Of a DNA stretch of 64,000 bases, positions 35,601 to 47,912 are shown piece by piece. Where the stretch lies: NCBI RefSeq assembly GCF_003086295.3, contig NC_092044.1, positions 71,972,528-72,036,527 of the forward strand. Reading direction: 5' to 3'. The DNA comes from Arachis hypogaea (taxonomy: Eukaryota > Streptophyta > Magnoliopsida > Fabales > Fabaceae). The position numbers and the translations under genes are program-made. Within the stretch, counting starts at the first letter, position 1, and every line of letters starts with the position of its first letter. A model generated the notes under the pieces. It was not told the origin of the DNA. It did not search any database and saw only the letters and a list, made by a program, of their open reading frames with translations.

Positions 35601-36990
35601 TTAAAAACGGAAACACAAATTCGTAAATCGTACATATTAAACCGGAAACCGTGATCTGTGAACCATAAACCGAAAAGCATTAACCCTAGACCATAGATTA
35701 ACCTAAACCGTAATCTATGAACCATAAACCGAAAAGCATTAACCCTAGACCATAGAACTGTTAAACGTAGACTATGGCCTGTAAATCGTAAACTATACAC
35801 ACTGGACCATTCAATAATAGACTGTACACCGTAAACTATGAAACCTAAACCGTAAATCGATAAATCATAAACCATACGTACGAAACCATAAACTCTAAAA
35901 CCTAGTCACTAAACCGTGAAAACTAAATCGTGAAAACTAAACCGTAAAACGTAAACCCTATCACGTATAACCTTGAACCTAAACGCTGGACCACGAATAC
36001 TAAATTGTAAGCCGTAAACACAAAACCATAGATTATAAACCATTAACCCCAAAAAAGTAAATCGGGAACCATAAACCTTAAAATCAGAAACATAAATCCG
36101 TAAACCGTACACACTGAACCGAAAACCGCATACCTTAAACCGCTTAACCTAAACCGTAAACCGTGAACCCTAAACCGGAAAGCATTAACCCTAGATCATA
36201 GAACCGTTAAACGTAGACTATGGCCTGTAGATCGTAAACTATACACACTGGACCGTTTAATAATAGACCGTACTCCGTAAACTTTGAACCCTAAACTGTA
36301 AACCGCTAAACCATAAACCATAAGTTCGAAACCATACACTCTAAAACCTAGTCACTAAACCGTGAACACAAAACCGTAAAACGTAAACCATATCGCGTAA
36401 AACCTTAAACCTAAATACTACACCGTGAAACTAAACCTTAAGCCGTAAACCCGATACTATAATTTTTAAGTCATAAATGTTAAAAAGTAAACTGAGAACC
36501 GTAAACCCTAAAACTGTAAACACAAATTCGTAAACTGCACATATTGAACCAGAAACCGCATACCTTTAATCGCTTAACTTGAATCGTAAACCGTGAACCC
36601 TAAACCGAAAATCATTAACCCTAAACCATAGAACCTTAAAACCTAAACACTACACTTTAAATCGTAAACCATACACACTGTACCCTTAAATACTATACCG
36701 TACACCGTAAACCGTAATTTCTAAACCGTAAACCGCTAAGCCACTAAACCATATGAACTAAACCATTCACTCTAAAACCTAATCACTGAACATTGAAAAG
36801 TATATCGTAAAATATAAACCCTATCACGTAAAACATTAAATCTAAACACTCTACCGTGAACAATAAATCGTAACCCGTAAACCTTAAGGGCTAAACCGTA
36901 AACCATAAACCATCAACCCGACCCCAAAATTAATAAAACATATACCCTAAGCACTAAATCATAAACCAATAACCCTAAACCGATAACAAT
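32682..36990. repeat. telomere-like satellite, about ten 430-bp units
   Basis: The array is built from short words such as AAACCCTAAACCGTAAACCG, variants of the plant telomere word CCCTAAA. A higher-order period is clear: the landmark CTAGTCACTAAACC (or close variants) falls near 32863, 33287, 33726, 34158, 34588, 35021, 35439, 35902, 36349 and 36780, so units are 418-463 bp. Other landmarks (ATAAATTATAAACCATGAACGC, read in two parts; ATACACACTGGACCGTTTAA) keep the same phase. The central units are most alike and both ends are degenerate. The minus-strand ORFs in it (up to 145 codons) are compositional. Confidence 0.9.
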
Positions 36991-37263
36991 AAAACTCAGT
37001 TTTGGTATAAAGTTGCTTAAGCTAAATAATTTGGCATGATTCATAAAATATGGGGAGGTTTACCCAATTTAACTTCAATTTCTCTGTATTAGATAAAGGT
37101 AACGCGTGTTCTATTACAAGAAGAAACTCTAAACCGTACCTAGTGGTATCCATAATACCATATACAACAAAATTAAGGCCATTAATTAATATTCTAAGGT
37201 AGGTGATGGTTAGTCTAGGACTACGAGTAACAACATGGTGCAATAAAGTGGAGACCATGCTGC
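36991..37263. other. spacer between satellite and RRM-like pseudogene
   Basis: Unique-looking sequence; the antisense ORF over it has no family features. Confidence 0.4.
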
Positions 37264-38266
37264 ATGCGTACAAGAAGGAAGCTTCGAGTGAGTGGAATAC
37301 GCACAAAAACTACAAACTATATCGTTCCATATTCTGCCCCAAAGAACATGGATACTAGAAGGAAGCCCTCAAGCATGGCAACTGAATGTTTGGACATGTT
37401 CTATGGAATCGATCCCACTGCATTCAAGATGCTGACACAAGTCCTTCACCGTGAAGTTACACAGTCCTTGATGGTCATCGCATTTCTGCTGTCATTGGAG
37501 AGCATGGGACTGAGCGGTATTATGCAAAATGCCACAAAAAAGATAGCTGGTTTATGAGCAGTCTTGTTGAGGATTGTGTCATATGTCTGAAATGCCTATT
37601 ATCTCCCGTGTTATCAGGGATTGTGGAGAAATCCAAAAAACTCGAATCCCTCGGACACGCGTTGAGAACTGAGGCCACCGTATCCCAAGTTCATGGGATG
37701 AGATCCATTCTCTTAATGATAATTCCCAATACCCTCTCAAATGTTTGCTCTAGAATTCTAGGCGACGTCACTATGGATGCCGTGTGGTTGAACTATCAGA
37801 GGAATCCTGCAAGAGTATTGGGTTGCAACACACAGGACGAGGGCAGATCTGTTGCACCAGAGTTGTTGAGTGGACGTTACACTGCCCGACGAATGCATAT
37901 GCAACAAGGAGGAAGACAAACTCAGTAAGAAAAGGAAAGTAAAAGTACGTCTGGAAGGAGCTGGACGATGAGGAGTGTCCAAAGACACTGACCATCTGCT
38001 TTGGTCGAGAGTCTATGCCCACTGCGGAAGCCATTACTGAGTTTTTCTCCAACTTGTTTGGTCAAGTGGTTCATAGGGTAACAGTGATGCCTCGGAGGGA
38101 CAAAGACTCTGGTGACTTTGCTTTCGTGCTTTTCAACGATGCCTTAATCCCGCGTATTATCATGGGGGGACAAAGTTCATCATTCCATACAAGGGATGAA
38201 AAGTTGGATCAGATGGTGGATAGGAACACATTAGCACTGCGTGGATTAGTGTACAATTCACGGTGA
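37264..38266 (+). pseudogene. RRM-like two-domain plant protein, broken
   Basis: Three overlapping frames make one gene. First, MATECLDMFYGIDPTAFKML followed by LMVIAFLLSLESMGLSGIM, a helical segment known to me from an uncharacterised plant family. A one-base shift near 37550 leads to SSLVEDCVICLKCLLSPVLS. After a stop at 37928 another frame gives CPKTLTICFGRESMPTAEAI, VHRVTVMPRR and GDFAFVLFNDA, which have the look of RNP2 and RNP1 strands of an RNA-recognition motif. End at TGA 38264-38266. No intron borders explain the shifts, so I call it a pseudogene. The RRM assignment is by pattern and should be tested by profile search. Confidence 0.5.
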
Positions 38267-39080
38267 AGGTTAGTTTCGTTTTGTTAATTTAGTTACACCA
38301 TAATGTCTTATTGTTAGTATAGATGATAATTAGGTTATGTGGAACTAAAGGAACCCTATGCGATATACCAGAAAAGCACAAATGGTCTCTAATTTAAACA
38401 TGTCGTCCATTATATCTTACTGGTTTTTATCGTAAAATATTGATCATTTTGGTTCCTTTTTTGACTGTGGTCATGAAGATTGAATTCGAATATAATGAAC
38501 GAGTGATTAGTAATTAAGTTCATGTAGTTTGGAGTCTTTTGGATATTATGATGTAGTTGAAGTTGTTGGGAGAAACGTAGTGGACATACCAAGTCTTTTT
38601 TGGAACTATACACGTTGAATAGCACCTTCTTAGTTTGACATTAAGAAATCGGCTTGGTGTATGTGGTTGTGTATCATTTTTTTTGTTTCAATGGCCCTAA
38701 AGCTGTTGTTAATACAAAAAAAAAATTTGTCAATGTCTAGCCTTACACACTATGACCAAAAAATCCAATTTAAAGCGAAACGGGCCAGTGACATTGTACC
38801 TGTTAGGAATTCAATATTTTGTCAACATATTAGTTTCAATAACTTTTTTTTAAACCCTAAACAGGCAGCGCATCCCAATTAACAAATAAGAACATGAAGA
38901 GATAAAATAAACCCATGTTACACAAGGGTTACAAAATTATGGCGTTCATGTTATTCAAAATATAACAAACGTTCACCAAATGTCAAACAAAGCACATCAC
39001 AGACAAAATAACACACATTCACAAAAGCATTTAAACATAATTACACTACAAAGGAACTCTTAAAGATCTGCAGGTATCTG
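38267..39080. other. intergenic, no feature seen
   Basis: AT-rich; small ORFs on both strands have no supporting motif. Confidence 0.5.
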
Positions 39081-40123
39081 CTAGTTTGATCCATGGTTCA
39101 CAGATGAGTCAGGGGAAGTTGTGGGTCGCTGCCACTTACTAGGACCTGCGTCAGCACCCCCACCTTGTTGCCTCTTGTTGACATTATAGTAAATTTTAAA
39201 AAAATAGGCATAACAATTGAATACATAACAATTTAGTGCAGATAACAGTGCAAAGATGATGCTCACTTTGATTGCTGAGTATCATCATGTTGTTGTTGTT
39301 GGCTTTGACAGTGTGACCTTAGGAACATTTCGGTGTGGTAGACTCTTAGTTGGGCTTCTTTATTGAAGTATGCACCGCACCGCGATGATAGGCTGTGTAT
39401 CATATGTTCGGGCAACACCTAGGAGGTGTAAAGTTCGTCAACGACACATGGAGGTTCGTCTTTCCGATTAATGTCCCTGACTATCATGTATAATACACCC
39501 CAACTAACGTACCTCAGCTCCACACTCAGCAAATAAGATCGTCTATACATCCATCGTATCCTCCCTACGTTAGCTGCCTTAATCCAGAACCTGTCACCAT
39601 CTCTCCTGGGCATCATATGGAGGCAATTGTCTTGAGTATCTATTAAATAAAGATCCGTCGTAGTGTACCACTTGAATAGATGCATGATATTAGGTGAGAA
39701 TTCGATATCATCCTGTGGTGAAACAAGACAAAACCATGGCATGTTAATGTTCAAAATTTTTTTGAACAGAAGCATATCAATTAACACAAAGGAAGAGTCG
39801 TGCATTAACGTACATCTGTTGCGAAGAGCCCAAAGACATAAAACTGGTTGTACGATTGTTGTATGTTCCTTAATGCATTAACATACCTAACCAACAGAAA
39901 GAAACAATGACAAATGAAAAACAAGGGAATGAAAATAAAAAAAGAGTTGATTTATAGCCTATGTTTACGTGAATCTTTATTTATTGTAGGACACAAACTT
40001 GAACTCTTTATGCATGCAGATTTGTAAATATGCTCCGTTTAATTCTTTACAGATACAACATCGTGGTGAATCGTGATCAAAGGTGATACAAGAAGGAGAT
40101 GCTTACCGGAATGCAGGTTCCAT
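39081..40123 (-). pseudogene. unrecognised four-exon family, copy 2
   Basis: Paralogue of 28134-29153 in the same orientation. Exon 1 ATG 40121-40123 (MEPAF, donor GTAAGC). Exon ending FYVFGLFATD with donor GTACGT near 39816. Main exon from acceptor CACAG at about 39720: DDIEFSPNIMHLFKWYTTTD, LYLIDTQDNCLHMM, DGDRFWIKAANVGRIRW and SVELRYVSWGVLYMIVRD. A TAG follows ELYTS, then VLPEHMI and FNKEAQLRVYHTE. The final exon ends GGGADAGPSKWQRPTTSP, stop at 39081. The stop after ELYTS lies within a few residues of the stop in copy 1 (after SNVLPD), but the codons are different. Function unknown. Confidence 0.55.
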
Positions 40124-40544
40124 TGTTGTTTGATCACGGCGAAGCTCGATGAAGATGTTAGTGAAGGAAAGGCCACGGGAGTGAAGCAGAGGAAGGTGTA
40201 AAGTGGATTAATGGGTGTTACTTTTTTTTTTGCTATGTTAGTTGGGAATCAATGGATCTTTTTAATGAGAATTAAATCCAAATGTCGAATCAGTGGTAGT
40301 GGAAGTAGAGGATTTATTATTAGGTAATTCTTTGGTTATCCTAATGTTTGAAAAACGTAAATTAGTCCCCTTTAATTGACTATAAAAATGTGTTGGGAAT
40401 GTCTCGTTTATAGAAGGAATCACGAATGTTTTGAGAATTGTTATCCCATTTTAATACGCATTGTTTACGAAATAAATTTTATAAATTATTTATTTTTAAA
40501 ACTAAATTGAATCGCAAACTAATTTATTTGTTATATACTATCAG
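40124..40544. other. upstream spacer of the copy 2 gene
   Basis: Would contain the promoter of the minus-strand gene; no box is convincing. Confidence 0.35.
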
Positions 40545-41030
40545 TTATCAAGAAACCAAGTAATCCAATGAATTCAAAATTTTAATTTAACTAATAAAGT
40601 TTGTTTCAACCAGTAAATTTTTGTTCTAGCATTAATTTGGCTAATAACAAACATTGATGAATTTAATTTTCCAAGAAAACACTATTAGTTAATTTAATTT
40701 TCCAAGAAAACACTATTAGTTATCAAGATACCCAATAATAGTCACAAAAAAAATGATACACAGTAATCCAGTGAATTCAAAATTTTAATTTAACTCATAT
40801 AGTGTGTTTCAACCAGTAATATTTTCTTCTAGCATTAATTTCGTTAATAACAAACATTGAAGAATTTAATTTTCCAAGGAAATACTAGTAGTTATCTATA
40901 AACCTAGTAATAAAAGGAATTCAAAATTTTAATTTAAGTCATAAACTGTGTTTCAACAAGTAATATTTTTTCCTATCATTAATTTGGTTAATAACAAACA
41001 TTGAAGAATTTAATTTTCCAAGGAAATTAA
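40545..41030. repeat. three imperfect direct repeats of 150-190 bp
   Basis: Each copy contains GAATTCAAAATTTTAATTTA, TGTGTTTCAACCAGTAA (or variant), CTAGCATTAATTT and AATAACAAACATTGAAGAAT followed by TTAATTTTCCAAG. AT-rich and non-coding. Confidence 0.65.
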
Positions 41031-41324
41031 ATGTTTTTGAAGGAAAATTAAAATTTTTGACATTTTTATAAACTGCAAGCATTGATGAAGGGGGATTTAC
41101 GTGGAGTTAGGATTGGGATAGAAGGGAATATGTGTTTAAGAGTATTAAAAATGCAACATTTTAATACTTAATTTAAAATTAAAATTTTTTTATATGTGTA
41201 AAGCGTGCAACTTAAGTACCCTTTTCAGTATCCATGTTCTTTCATATAACACTCCTCCTTGTAACCCCAAGGAACACACGTTGCTGCTGAAGGTTTCGAC
41301 TCCAAGATCTTCAACCCTGCGAAA

Positions 41325-42660
41325 ATGCCGACCAAGGTAAACCTCTATGCTAACTCTTCTCCTGATAGCGATCAGTAATTATTAGCATCTTCACGCAATG
41401 TCCATTTAATAAAAACTTAATGGTAGTATAATCATTAAAGAATTTGGGTTTCACATTTGTTCATCTGAGAAAGAATTTTTTGCATTTAGGTTTGCTTAAG
41501 CTTGTTCTGTTAACGATTCAAAAGTTCACAAAATTCATCTGTTTCATGCAATGGAAGTTGCACTGTTTGTGGAAAAATTGAACCATTTTCTTTCCAATAA
41601 TAAAAAGATGCATGTTTGTAGATTTTGAACCGTAAGTTTCACTTTTATGAGGTTTTTATCATGAACTCTGATTTGATTCGATTGTGGCCATGAACACTGT
41701 TTTGCAGTTGCCATAGATGACATCTTCCAGGGACAAGGGTAAGAGAAAGCTACATATCGATCAGGGTAGCACGAAAACTGCAAGTTGAGGTTTTTGAAGC
41801 CAGTAATAAGGCCATCAATGTTCAAACTGGTAAATCAGCTCCCTTGACTACAAACCTTTGAATTCAAACATTATGTGATGATATCAATGTAACAGTCATT
41901 ACCTATAAGTCCGAATAAGCTCCCAAATCGTACCCTGTTCCTGGACCTGGTTGTGCCTGACGGAAGGAACCCCTTTCGGTGCTTTTGGTCGCCAGTTCAA
42001 AATGGCAAAATTGCCTTGACGCGTGGCTGATAGGAGTTCTACCAGACGTACAAAATCAATCTTGACTCGATGCTCTATTTCAAACACAAAGGAAACTCTA
42101 ATTTCCAAGTCCGAATATTTGATTTTGGTGGCATTGAGAATTCATACCAACTCCGGGATCCGGAAGAACCACCATATGTAAGGACTGGTAACTTTCAAAC
42201 TGCAAAGTGTATCAACATCCCTCCTTCAGCCAGGGCTAAAGCCTTTGCTGCTAAGGTGTCTACCAAGTGGCCCATTTTTGTGATGGACCTAACTGCTCGC
42301 ATGATATCGTCTCGATTGTTGGTAAGCATTTACTTGTTGCAACCTGTTGTTTAAAATTTTTTTTATTGAAAAAGAATTAAATTAGTTGATACTTACTGAA
42401 ATATCTTGTGTTAAAATCAGCCCAATATCCCTCATCTTAGTCACTTCACTGTTCAGAGGCACCCCATCATCCTTACACACGGCCACATAGAGGTCGAAGT
42501 TACATACACAAGGTACAATGGAAAAAGGGACGGTAGCTTCGGCGTAATTTCTAGAGGATAGGAAAATTTTGCTTCATTGTGCAACTTTAAGCCAGGTGGT
42601 GTGGAAATCTTCGAGGTGATATCCACTGAGCCAAGCACCATCATCCAGGTTCGATGCAGA
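41325..42660 (+). pseudogene. B3 DNA-binding domain (REM-type) pseudogene
   Basis: A possible first exon is ATG 41325 (MPTK, donor GTAAAC). Near 41910 the reading PNRTLFLDLVVPDGRNPF, then VQNGKIALTRG, a stop, and LYFKHKGNSNFQVRIFDFGG gives the strands of a plant B3 domain in order. A second B3 begins SARAKAFAAKVSTKWPIFVM, is split by an intron (donor GTAAGC at about 42321, acceptor CAG near 42421), and continues VEVTYTRYNGKRDGSFG. After a shift comes LCNFKPGGVEIFEVIST, the usual end of the fold. Two tandem B3 domains suggest the REM class of transcription factors. Several stops and shifts make it non-functional. Confidence 0.65.
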
Positions 42661-44523
42661 TAGGATGGCTTAGGATGAGGAACACCAGTTGTTATAAGCC
42701 TATGTTTGACATGTTTATCCATCTATGATGATAAAATTTTTCCCATAGTTTTAGGAAGTCTGAAACTCAATTATCTGTTAGTTGGTTGTTGAAGAATTAT
42801 ATTTGCTTTTTGGTATGTCATGTATTTAAAAACAAATTTGGATATTAACTCAATCAGTTTCGCATTTGCCAATGATGTAGGTTTGCGTACTGTTATAATT
42901 GGCATTGTCATTTTAACTAGCTGGGATTTTTTTTGTTAAGATCAAATGGCAGAATAGCTTTTTTTTTTCAAAAAATGCGGGAATGGATTTATTCCTTTAG
43001 GGAAGAAACTGGTTTTTTTGTTGGCCTTTAATATCCAGTCAACCCTTTTTTCTTTTTTTTTTAAATTGATAAACCATTCGTCGTTGGAGAACTAATTGTT
43101 TTTTGTTTGAATTTGGTTACATGATAACTTTTTTTTTGGTAATTGCATATACTTTAAAAAAATCCGTCCCAATCAATGAGAAAGACAACAGAACCGCATG
43201 TTTTTGTTAATGCATCTTTTTTATTAATGACTCAATGTTGGGTAATTTATTGTAGTTGGGTTTAGGTCTACTAAGGGTTCAATGTCCGATGTGGTGTGGG
43301 TTTTTTTTTGTATTTTAGCCCATGAAATGTTAAAGAAAAAATGTTGACTTGAGAAGAATGCACACACCAGCAATATATGAACTATGAAGGAAGCCATATG
43401 TCATCAGAGGCAGACACAAGCTATATTCGAAGGAAACCTTAAGCATATGTCACCAGAGGCAGATCCATATTCATCAACAAATTCGGTCCCCTCATACTCT
43501 TATATAATCTTTCTAAGTCGTCTGCCCTACATGTTAGTAGTGATGAGTACCTTTCGAGCGTTCAAATGCATCTGTTCATTGTAAGTATTCATTGTTTCTT
43601 CTTGGATTAAGATGACTCACTTTTTACATTATTGATTATAGGGAATTGTGTGTATCTCATTTGCTTTTTTTATTTGAAATTAGATGGACAATGATTGAAA
43701 CATGGGTAACACCACGGAGTAGGTTGCGGCCACCGGGAAAGAAAAAAATTGATGAAAATCTTAATACCCAAACGCAACAGGATTAGTAGCAGTTTGGTGG
43801 ATCCCTTTTTTTTGGGTATGTGAATCTATGATTTCTTTGTCTCCTTGATTGTGAATTTCTGTCGATGTCATTTTTTGCTTCGTTGTTTGTGCAACCAGGT
43901 TGGTACTTAGTCAAAGATCAGGACACTGTCTATCCGGAAACACTAACAGATGAGGTGCATGCAAACAATTATGACGATGATGGTGAATAACCTTTTCTGC
44001 TGCACGAAGGATGTATTAAGGTGCCATACACCCATACTAGGACACATGTAATCTTAACATCCAGTTATTCTAGAGTGTGATCTATTAACTTTATTGATGA
44101 ACTTTTTTGTTGGAGGGTCGAATTCTAACTATAATCGTGTTTCTACATATGTTCTTTTGGTACAAGCTGATGTTGGATTGTACGGGATCACTGGAGCAGT
44201 AAAAAATGATGCTAAATGACCATCTTCCTTGCTTCAGATTGGATGAATTAGCTATCTGTAAACAGTGCCCGGAGCCGTATTCCTTTCGCCCACTCCTGAT
44301 GATTCGGTACGTACTATTGTACTTAGCTTTGTGTATGGCGTTAGAAAATGAGCTGTTCAAATTTTGTTTGGAGAAAACCGGATAAAAAGGGTTTTTTTAA
44401 ATTTTCTTGTGGGTCATTTCGAAGATTAATGTACTGGTGTTGTCCTCTACAACAATAAGCAATATCTAGATAGTGGAGCATACTCTTAAATTCGAAAAAT
44501 AGAGTAAGAAAGAAGAGGTTAGC
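42661..44523. other. intergenic, no firm feature
   Basis: T-rich tracts. A near-repeat, CATATGTCATCAGAGGCAGA and CATATGTCACCAGAGGCAGA, occurs at about 43396 and 43445. Fragments such as a possible exon near 43384 cannot be tied to a family. Confidence 0.4.
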
Positions 44524-44896
44524 ATTTGGTTGAATGAAAGTTTGGTATAGAGTTATTGAGTTATAGGGATTAAAGTCTGTGTATTTTGTGGTATGTACGT
44601 GTTACGGTAAATCCTAGTTTAAATTCGTTGTGATCCATTAGGGTGACTCGGAGGTTGATTATTCGAGTTTGAGAACTTTCCATGACGATCACTGCTATAT
44701 GGGAAATGATTTTCTGATTCGAACGGTGGCGATCGTTATGAAAATTTCTCAAACTTGAATAATCAATGTTTGAGGTACTCGAACGAATCACCATGAATTT
44801 GAATTTGGATTAACTGTTATGCTTAAAAACCACAAAATATCCATGCTTTAATCCTAGCAACTCATTAATTCTGTGTCAACCTTCATTCAGCCAAAT
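44524..44896. repeat. fold-back element 1 (long inverted repeat)
   Basis: The ends ATTTGGTTGAATGA and TCATTCAGCCAAAT are reverse complements except one base, and complementarity continues inward through about 150 bases per arm with some mismatches. The whole 373 bp would fold into one long imperfect hairpin. No transposase inside. It resembles a fold-back MITE; I could not define a target duplication. Confidence 0.65.
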
Positions 44897-45305
44897 ATTG
44901 ATATCTTCTTTCATGCTCCATTTTCCTTTTATTTGATGTTCGATTGGTAGTTCCAACGATGTCGGATTTAACGGTTGTCTATGACCTTTGTTACAAATTA
45001 CAAACTAGCAACTAATTTTGTTACACTGCTAGTAGCTTAATATTAGTTAACACAGAATGTCTTATTGGAAATTATTCTAACACATTCTCAACTACATTCA
45101 TGAGGACGAGCCGGAGTTGGAGGTATGCGTTCTGTATGTCATATTGATACGGCGACGCCGTCTCACAAATCGGTTAGTATCAGAATAGATAAATTTTATG
45201 TATATAGTTCATATCCAAATGAATAATTGTTTGGTTTTCAGAATCGATAAAAAACTTGTTAGACAAATTAATTTTCAATCGTCTTGTATAGGATAAATGT
45301 AACAT

Positions 45306-45720
45306 GGGGGAAAGAGGGAGATGGTAGTCTTTGGTTGTGTGAATGTTGGTCCAGAGTTGTATAGTTATTGGAATTAAAGCTTGGGTATTTCGTGGGTTTT
45401 GAATATGAAGGAGAATCTAGGTTTAGGATCTTAGCGAGGCGTTCGAGTGAATCGGAGATTGAATATTCGAATTTGACCAATTTCCAAAATGACGATCATT
45501 ACCATGTGGGAAATAATTTTCCGATTCATATGGGGGTGAGCATTATGGAAACTTCTCAAACTTGAGTATTCTATCTCCGAGGCACTCAAACGGATCACCA
45601 CGAACTTAAATCTAGCTTCTCCTTTGTATTTAAGAATCACAAAGTACACATGCTTTTATTCGAATAACTCTACAAGTCCATTTCAAAGTGCATTCAACCA
45701 TATACTATCATCTTCTTTTT
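45306..45720. repeat. fold-back element 2, related to element 1
   Basis: Left arm (GTGAATCGGAGATTGAATATTCG region) and right arm are reverse complements along about 190 bases each with mismatches. The arms also match element 1 in the same order, including the central GACGATCA...GGGAAAT segment. Because of the symmetry, both strands encode similar short peptides (SESEIEYSNL on plus, SASEIEYSSL on minus); this is a by-product and no proof of coding. Confidence 0.65.
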
Positions 45721-46779
45721 TGCTACATTTACATTCCTTCCATCCCATACATTCATTCCATCCCTGCTGGAACTTCCAAGCCCATCGATTTTGATAGCCA
45801 TTTCCAGTTTCTACTTAAGACAATACAATAAGAACGAATGAAGTGGGCAAAACCGACCCGAAACAATTAATAACATTAGCTGCTTGTTGTAGTGTCCCTA
45901 TGAATTAACTATATATGTTACTTCTATAATTCCTTAATGAGCTTCATATGCTGAATATAAATTATAACACTAGGTTGTTGTTGTACTGTCCTTGTAAATG
46001 CACTATATCCGATGCTTCTATAAATGCTTAATGAGATTCGTATGCTTAATATAAATTGATCACAACTTTTTTTTTTTTTTTGCAAGAGGCAACTGTGAAT
46101 TTTGGGTGACTACATGGGTGAGTTGCATGTTCAAATGGCTAGATGAATCAAGTAATTATAATGTTGCAGTTTTTGCTTTCTTGAACTATCTTTACATATA
46201 CTTTTGTTACAGTGATTTTTATTAATTTTTAATATCAGGTAATAATAGTCTACAATGTTACGGATGCCAGATAAAAACATTTTGGAAACGTTCATGTAGA
46301 AATCCCAGGAAGCAAAACCCTGCCTATCAAAGTCATGCTGTAGTCAAATAGCTGAAAACAGAGAAAGATTCGCTAATGTTAAAGGAAATGTCCGCAGGGT
46401 TTCAAACTGTTATTGTTCCTAATGTTAAATTCTGTCAGTATCTAAGATAACATCTTCAAAATGTTATTGTTCCTAATAATCGAAACTATGATATGTTCAA
46501 ATATAAATGTGTTTATGTTTACGTTTTTTCTTTATATATAACAGATTCATGACACATAACGAATCTCCTAAAACGGTACAAGAAACACTCATATATTTGA
46601 AACTGCTTTCATACACAGGGCGACATTTCTCCTAAAACAATTTCCGATGAATATAGGAAATCCATAATAACAAAACAGATTCACAACCTGAAAGTAACAA
46701 AAGAGATTTACAACCATTGATGAATAATTCAACCCTGGAGATTACGACCCATTCAATCTAATAATTTGGTTGGTAAATC
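45721..46779. other. AT-rich intergenic, no feature seen
   Basis: Includes a 16-base T run near 46066. No coding frame. Confidence 0.45.
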
Positions 46780-47117
46780 AAATGCACTAAGTAGGAAAAA
46801 AAATCCATTAACACAATTCTAATTGATTAACTATATTGCATAATCACAATGGTAGGAAGTCCTTACACCAAATGCAACCACAATTAACTGCAACTAAAAT
46901 ACAACAATGTAAGCAAAATACATACATATTATTGAACATAATTATCATCCAAATGCACTAAGGGAAAAAATCCATTAACACAACTCTAATTGATCAATTG
47001 TATTACATAATCACAATGGTAGGAACTCCTTATCCCAAATTCAACCACAATTAACTGCAACTAGAATAGAGCAATGTAAGCAAAACACATACATATTATT
47101 GAACATAATTATCATCC
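46780..47117. repeat. tandem duplication, two units of about 170 bp
   Basis: Unit 1 is 46780-46950 and unit 2 46951-47117, each opening AAATGCACTAAG and closing GAACATAATTATCATCC, roughly 90% identical by eye. Non-coding. Confidence 0.85.
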
Positions 47118-47912
47118 TAATGGACATATTCACAGTTAACGTAAATAACAACAAATTAAAACTCCTTAATACCAAGCAATGGAAAATACATTGCGGTCAG
47201 TAAATCAGGATAAATCATGCTTATAGAACCAAATATTTTCATTGCACTAAATTCAGAAGACTAATTCTTCCAATTGGTCAAAGTGTCCTATGCATCGACA
47301 AGAACAATGCCATGTACGATCCTTGTTTGTTGCCACAAGGCATTGATGATGGTAATGGATCTCGGACATCGTTCTGCACATGTGGTGTGTCACATTTTTC
47401 ATCCATGACATCATTAAAGCATTCATAGTTTTTGAATGAATGTTCCTTGTCCTGCTGTGACTCCTTCACCTGGTTATGACATGATAATCGCCAATCAGAA
47501 ACCATAATCATGCATAAAAGCATAATGGTCATTCATCGCAAAGTGGTTAACAGGATTTTGATGCATTGCACCTGTGTTAACGAGTACGGATTTTTGTTGG
47601 AAAATCCATCCATGGACGCGATGTCAATGGATTCACTGCTTTCATGGAGGCTCTGCTGTTTTATAATTTTTTTAAACAACAAGAAGGAGATCTTCATTAA
47701 TTTACCCAGTTCATGTGATGGAAATTAGAGGTTTACATTCACAAAAATTACCTCATCAAAGGTGTTGTCTTTACCCTTCCGGTTCCTCATACCCGTCACC
47801 GTAAACTTCCTTGTTCCACCCTTTTCAAAAGGCTATGCAAATAGAAGAACATTCATATAGTTTAATGCTTTTTAAAGGGACACCCACCGAAGAAGATTTT
47901 CACAGCATGAGC
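47118..47912. other. region downstream of the FAR1-like pseudogene
   Basis: Minus-strand frame 47278-47532 (DWRLSCHNQVKESQQDKEHS region) could be a last exon of the FAR1-like gene, but I see no family motif or good splice pair. Otherwise no feature. Confidence 0.3.

Noticed and set aside
33280..36112. Many minus-strand ORFs of 67-147 codons with similar sequences (VYGLRF, FRVYG patterns)
   Set aside because: They arise because TTTACGG/TTTAGGG words lack stops in one frame; the repeats explain length and similarity, and no protein family fits.
37022..37306. Minus-strand ORF of 94 codons next to the satellite
   Set aside because: No motif; overlaps the start of the RRM-like pseudogene on the other strand.
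45368..45649. Similar peptides on both strands (SEIEYSNL / SEIEYSSL)
   Set aside because: Direct consequence of the inverted repeat; no evidence of translation.
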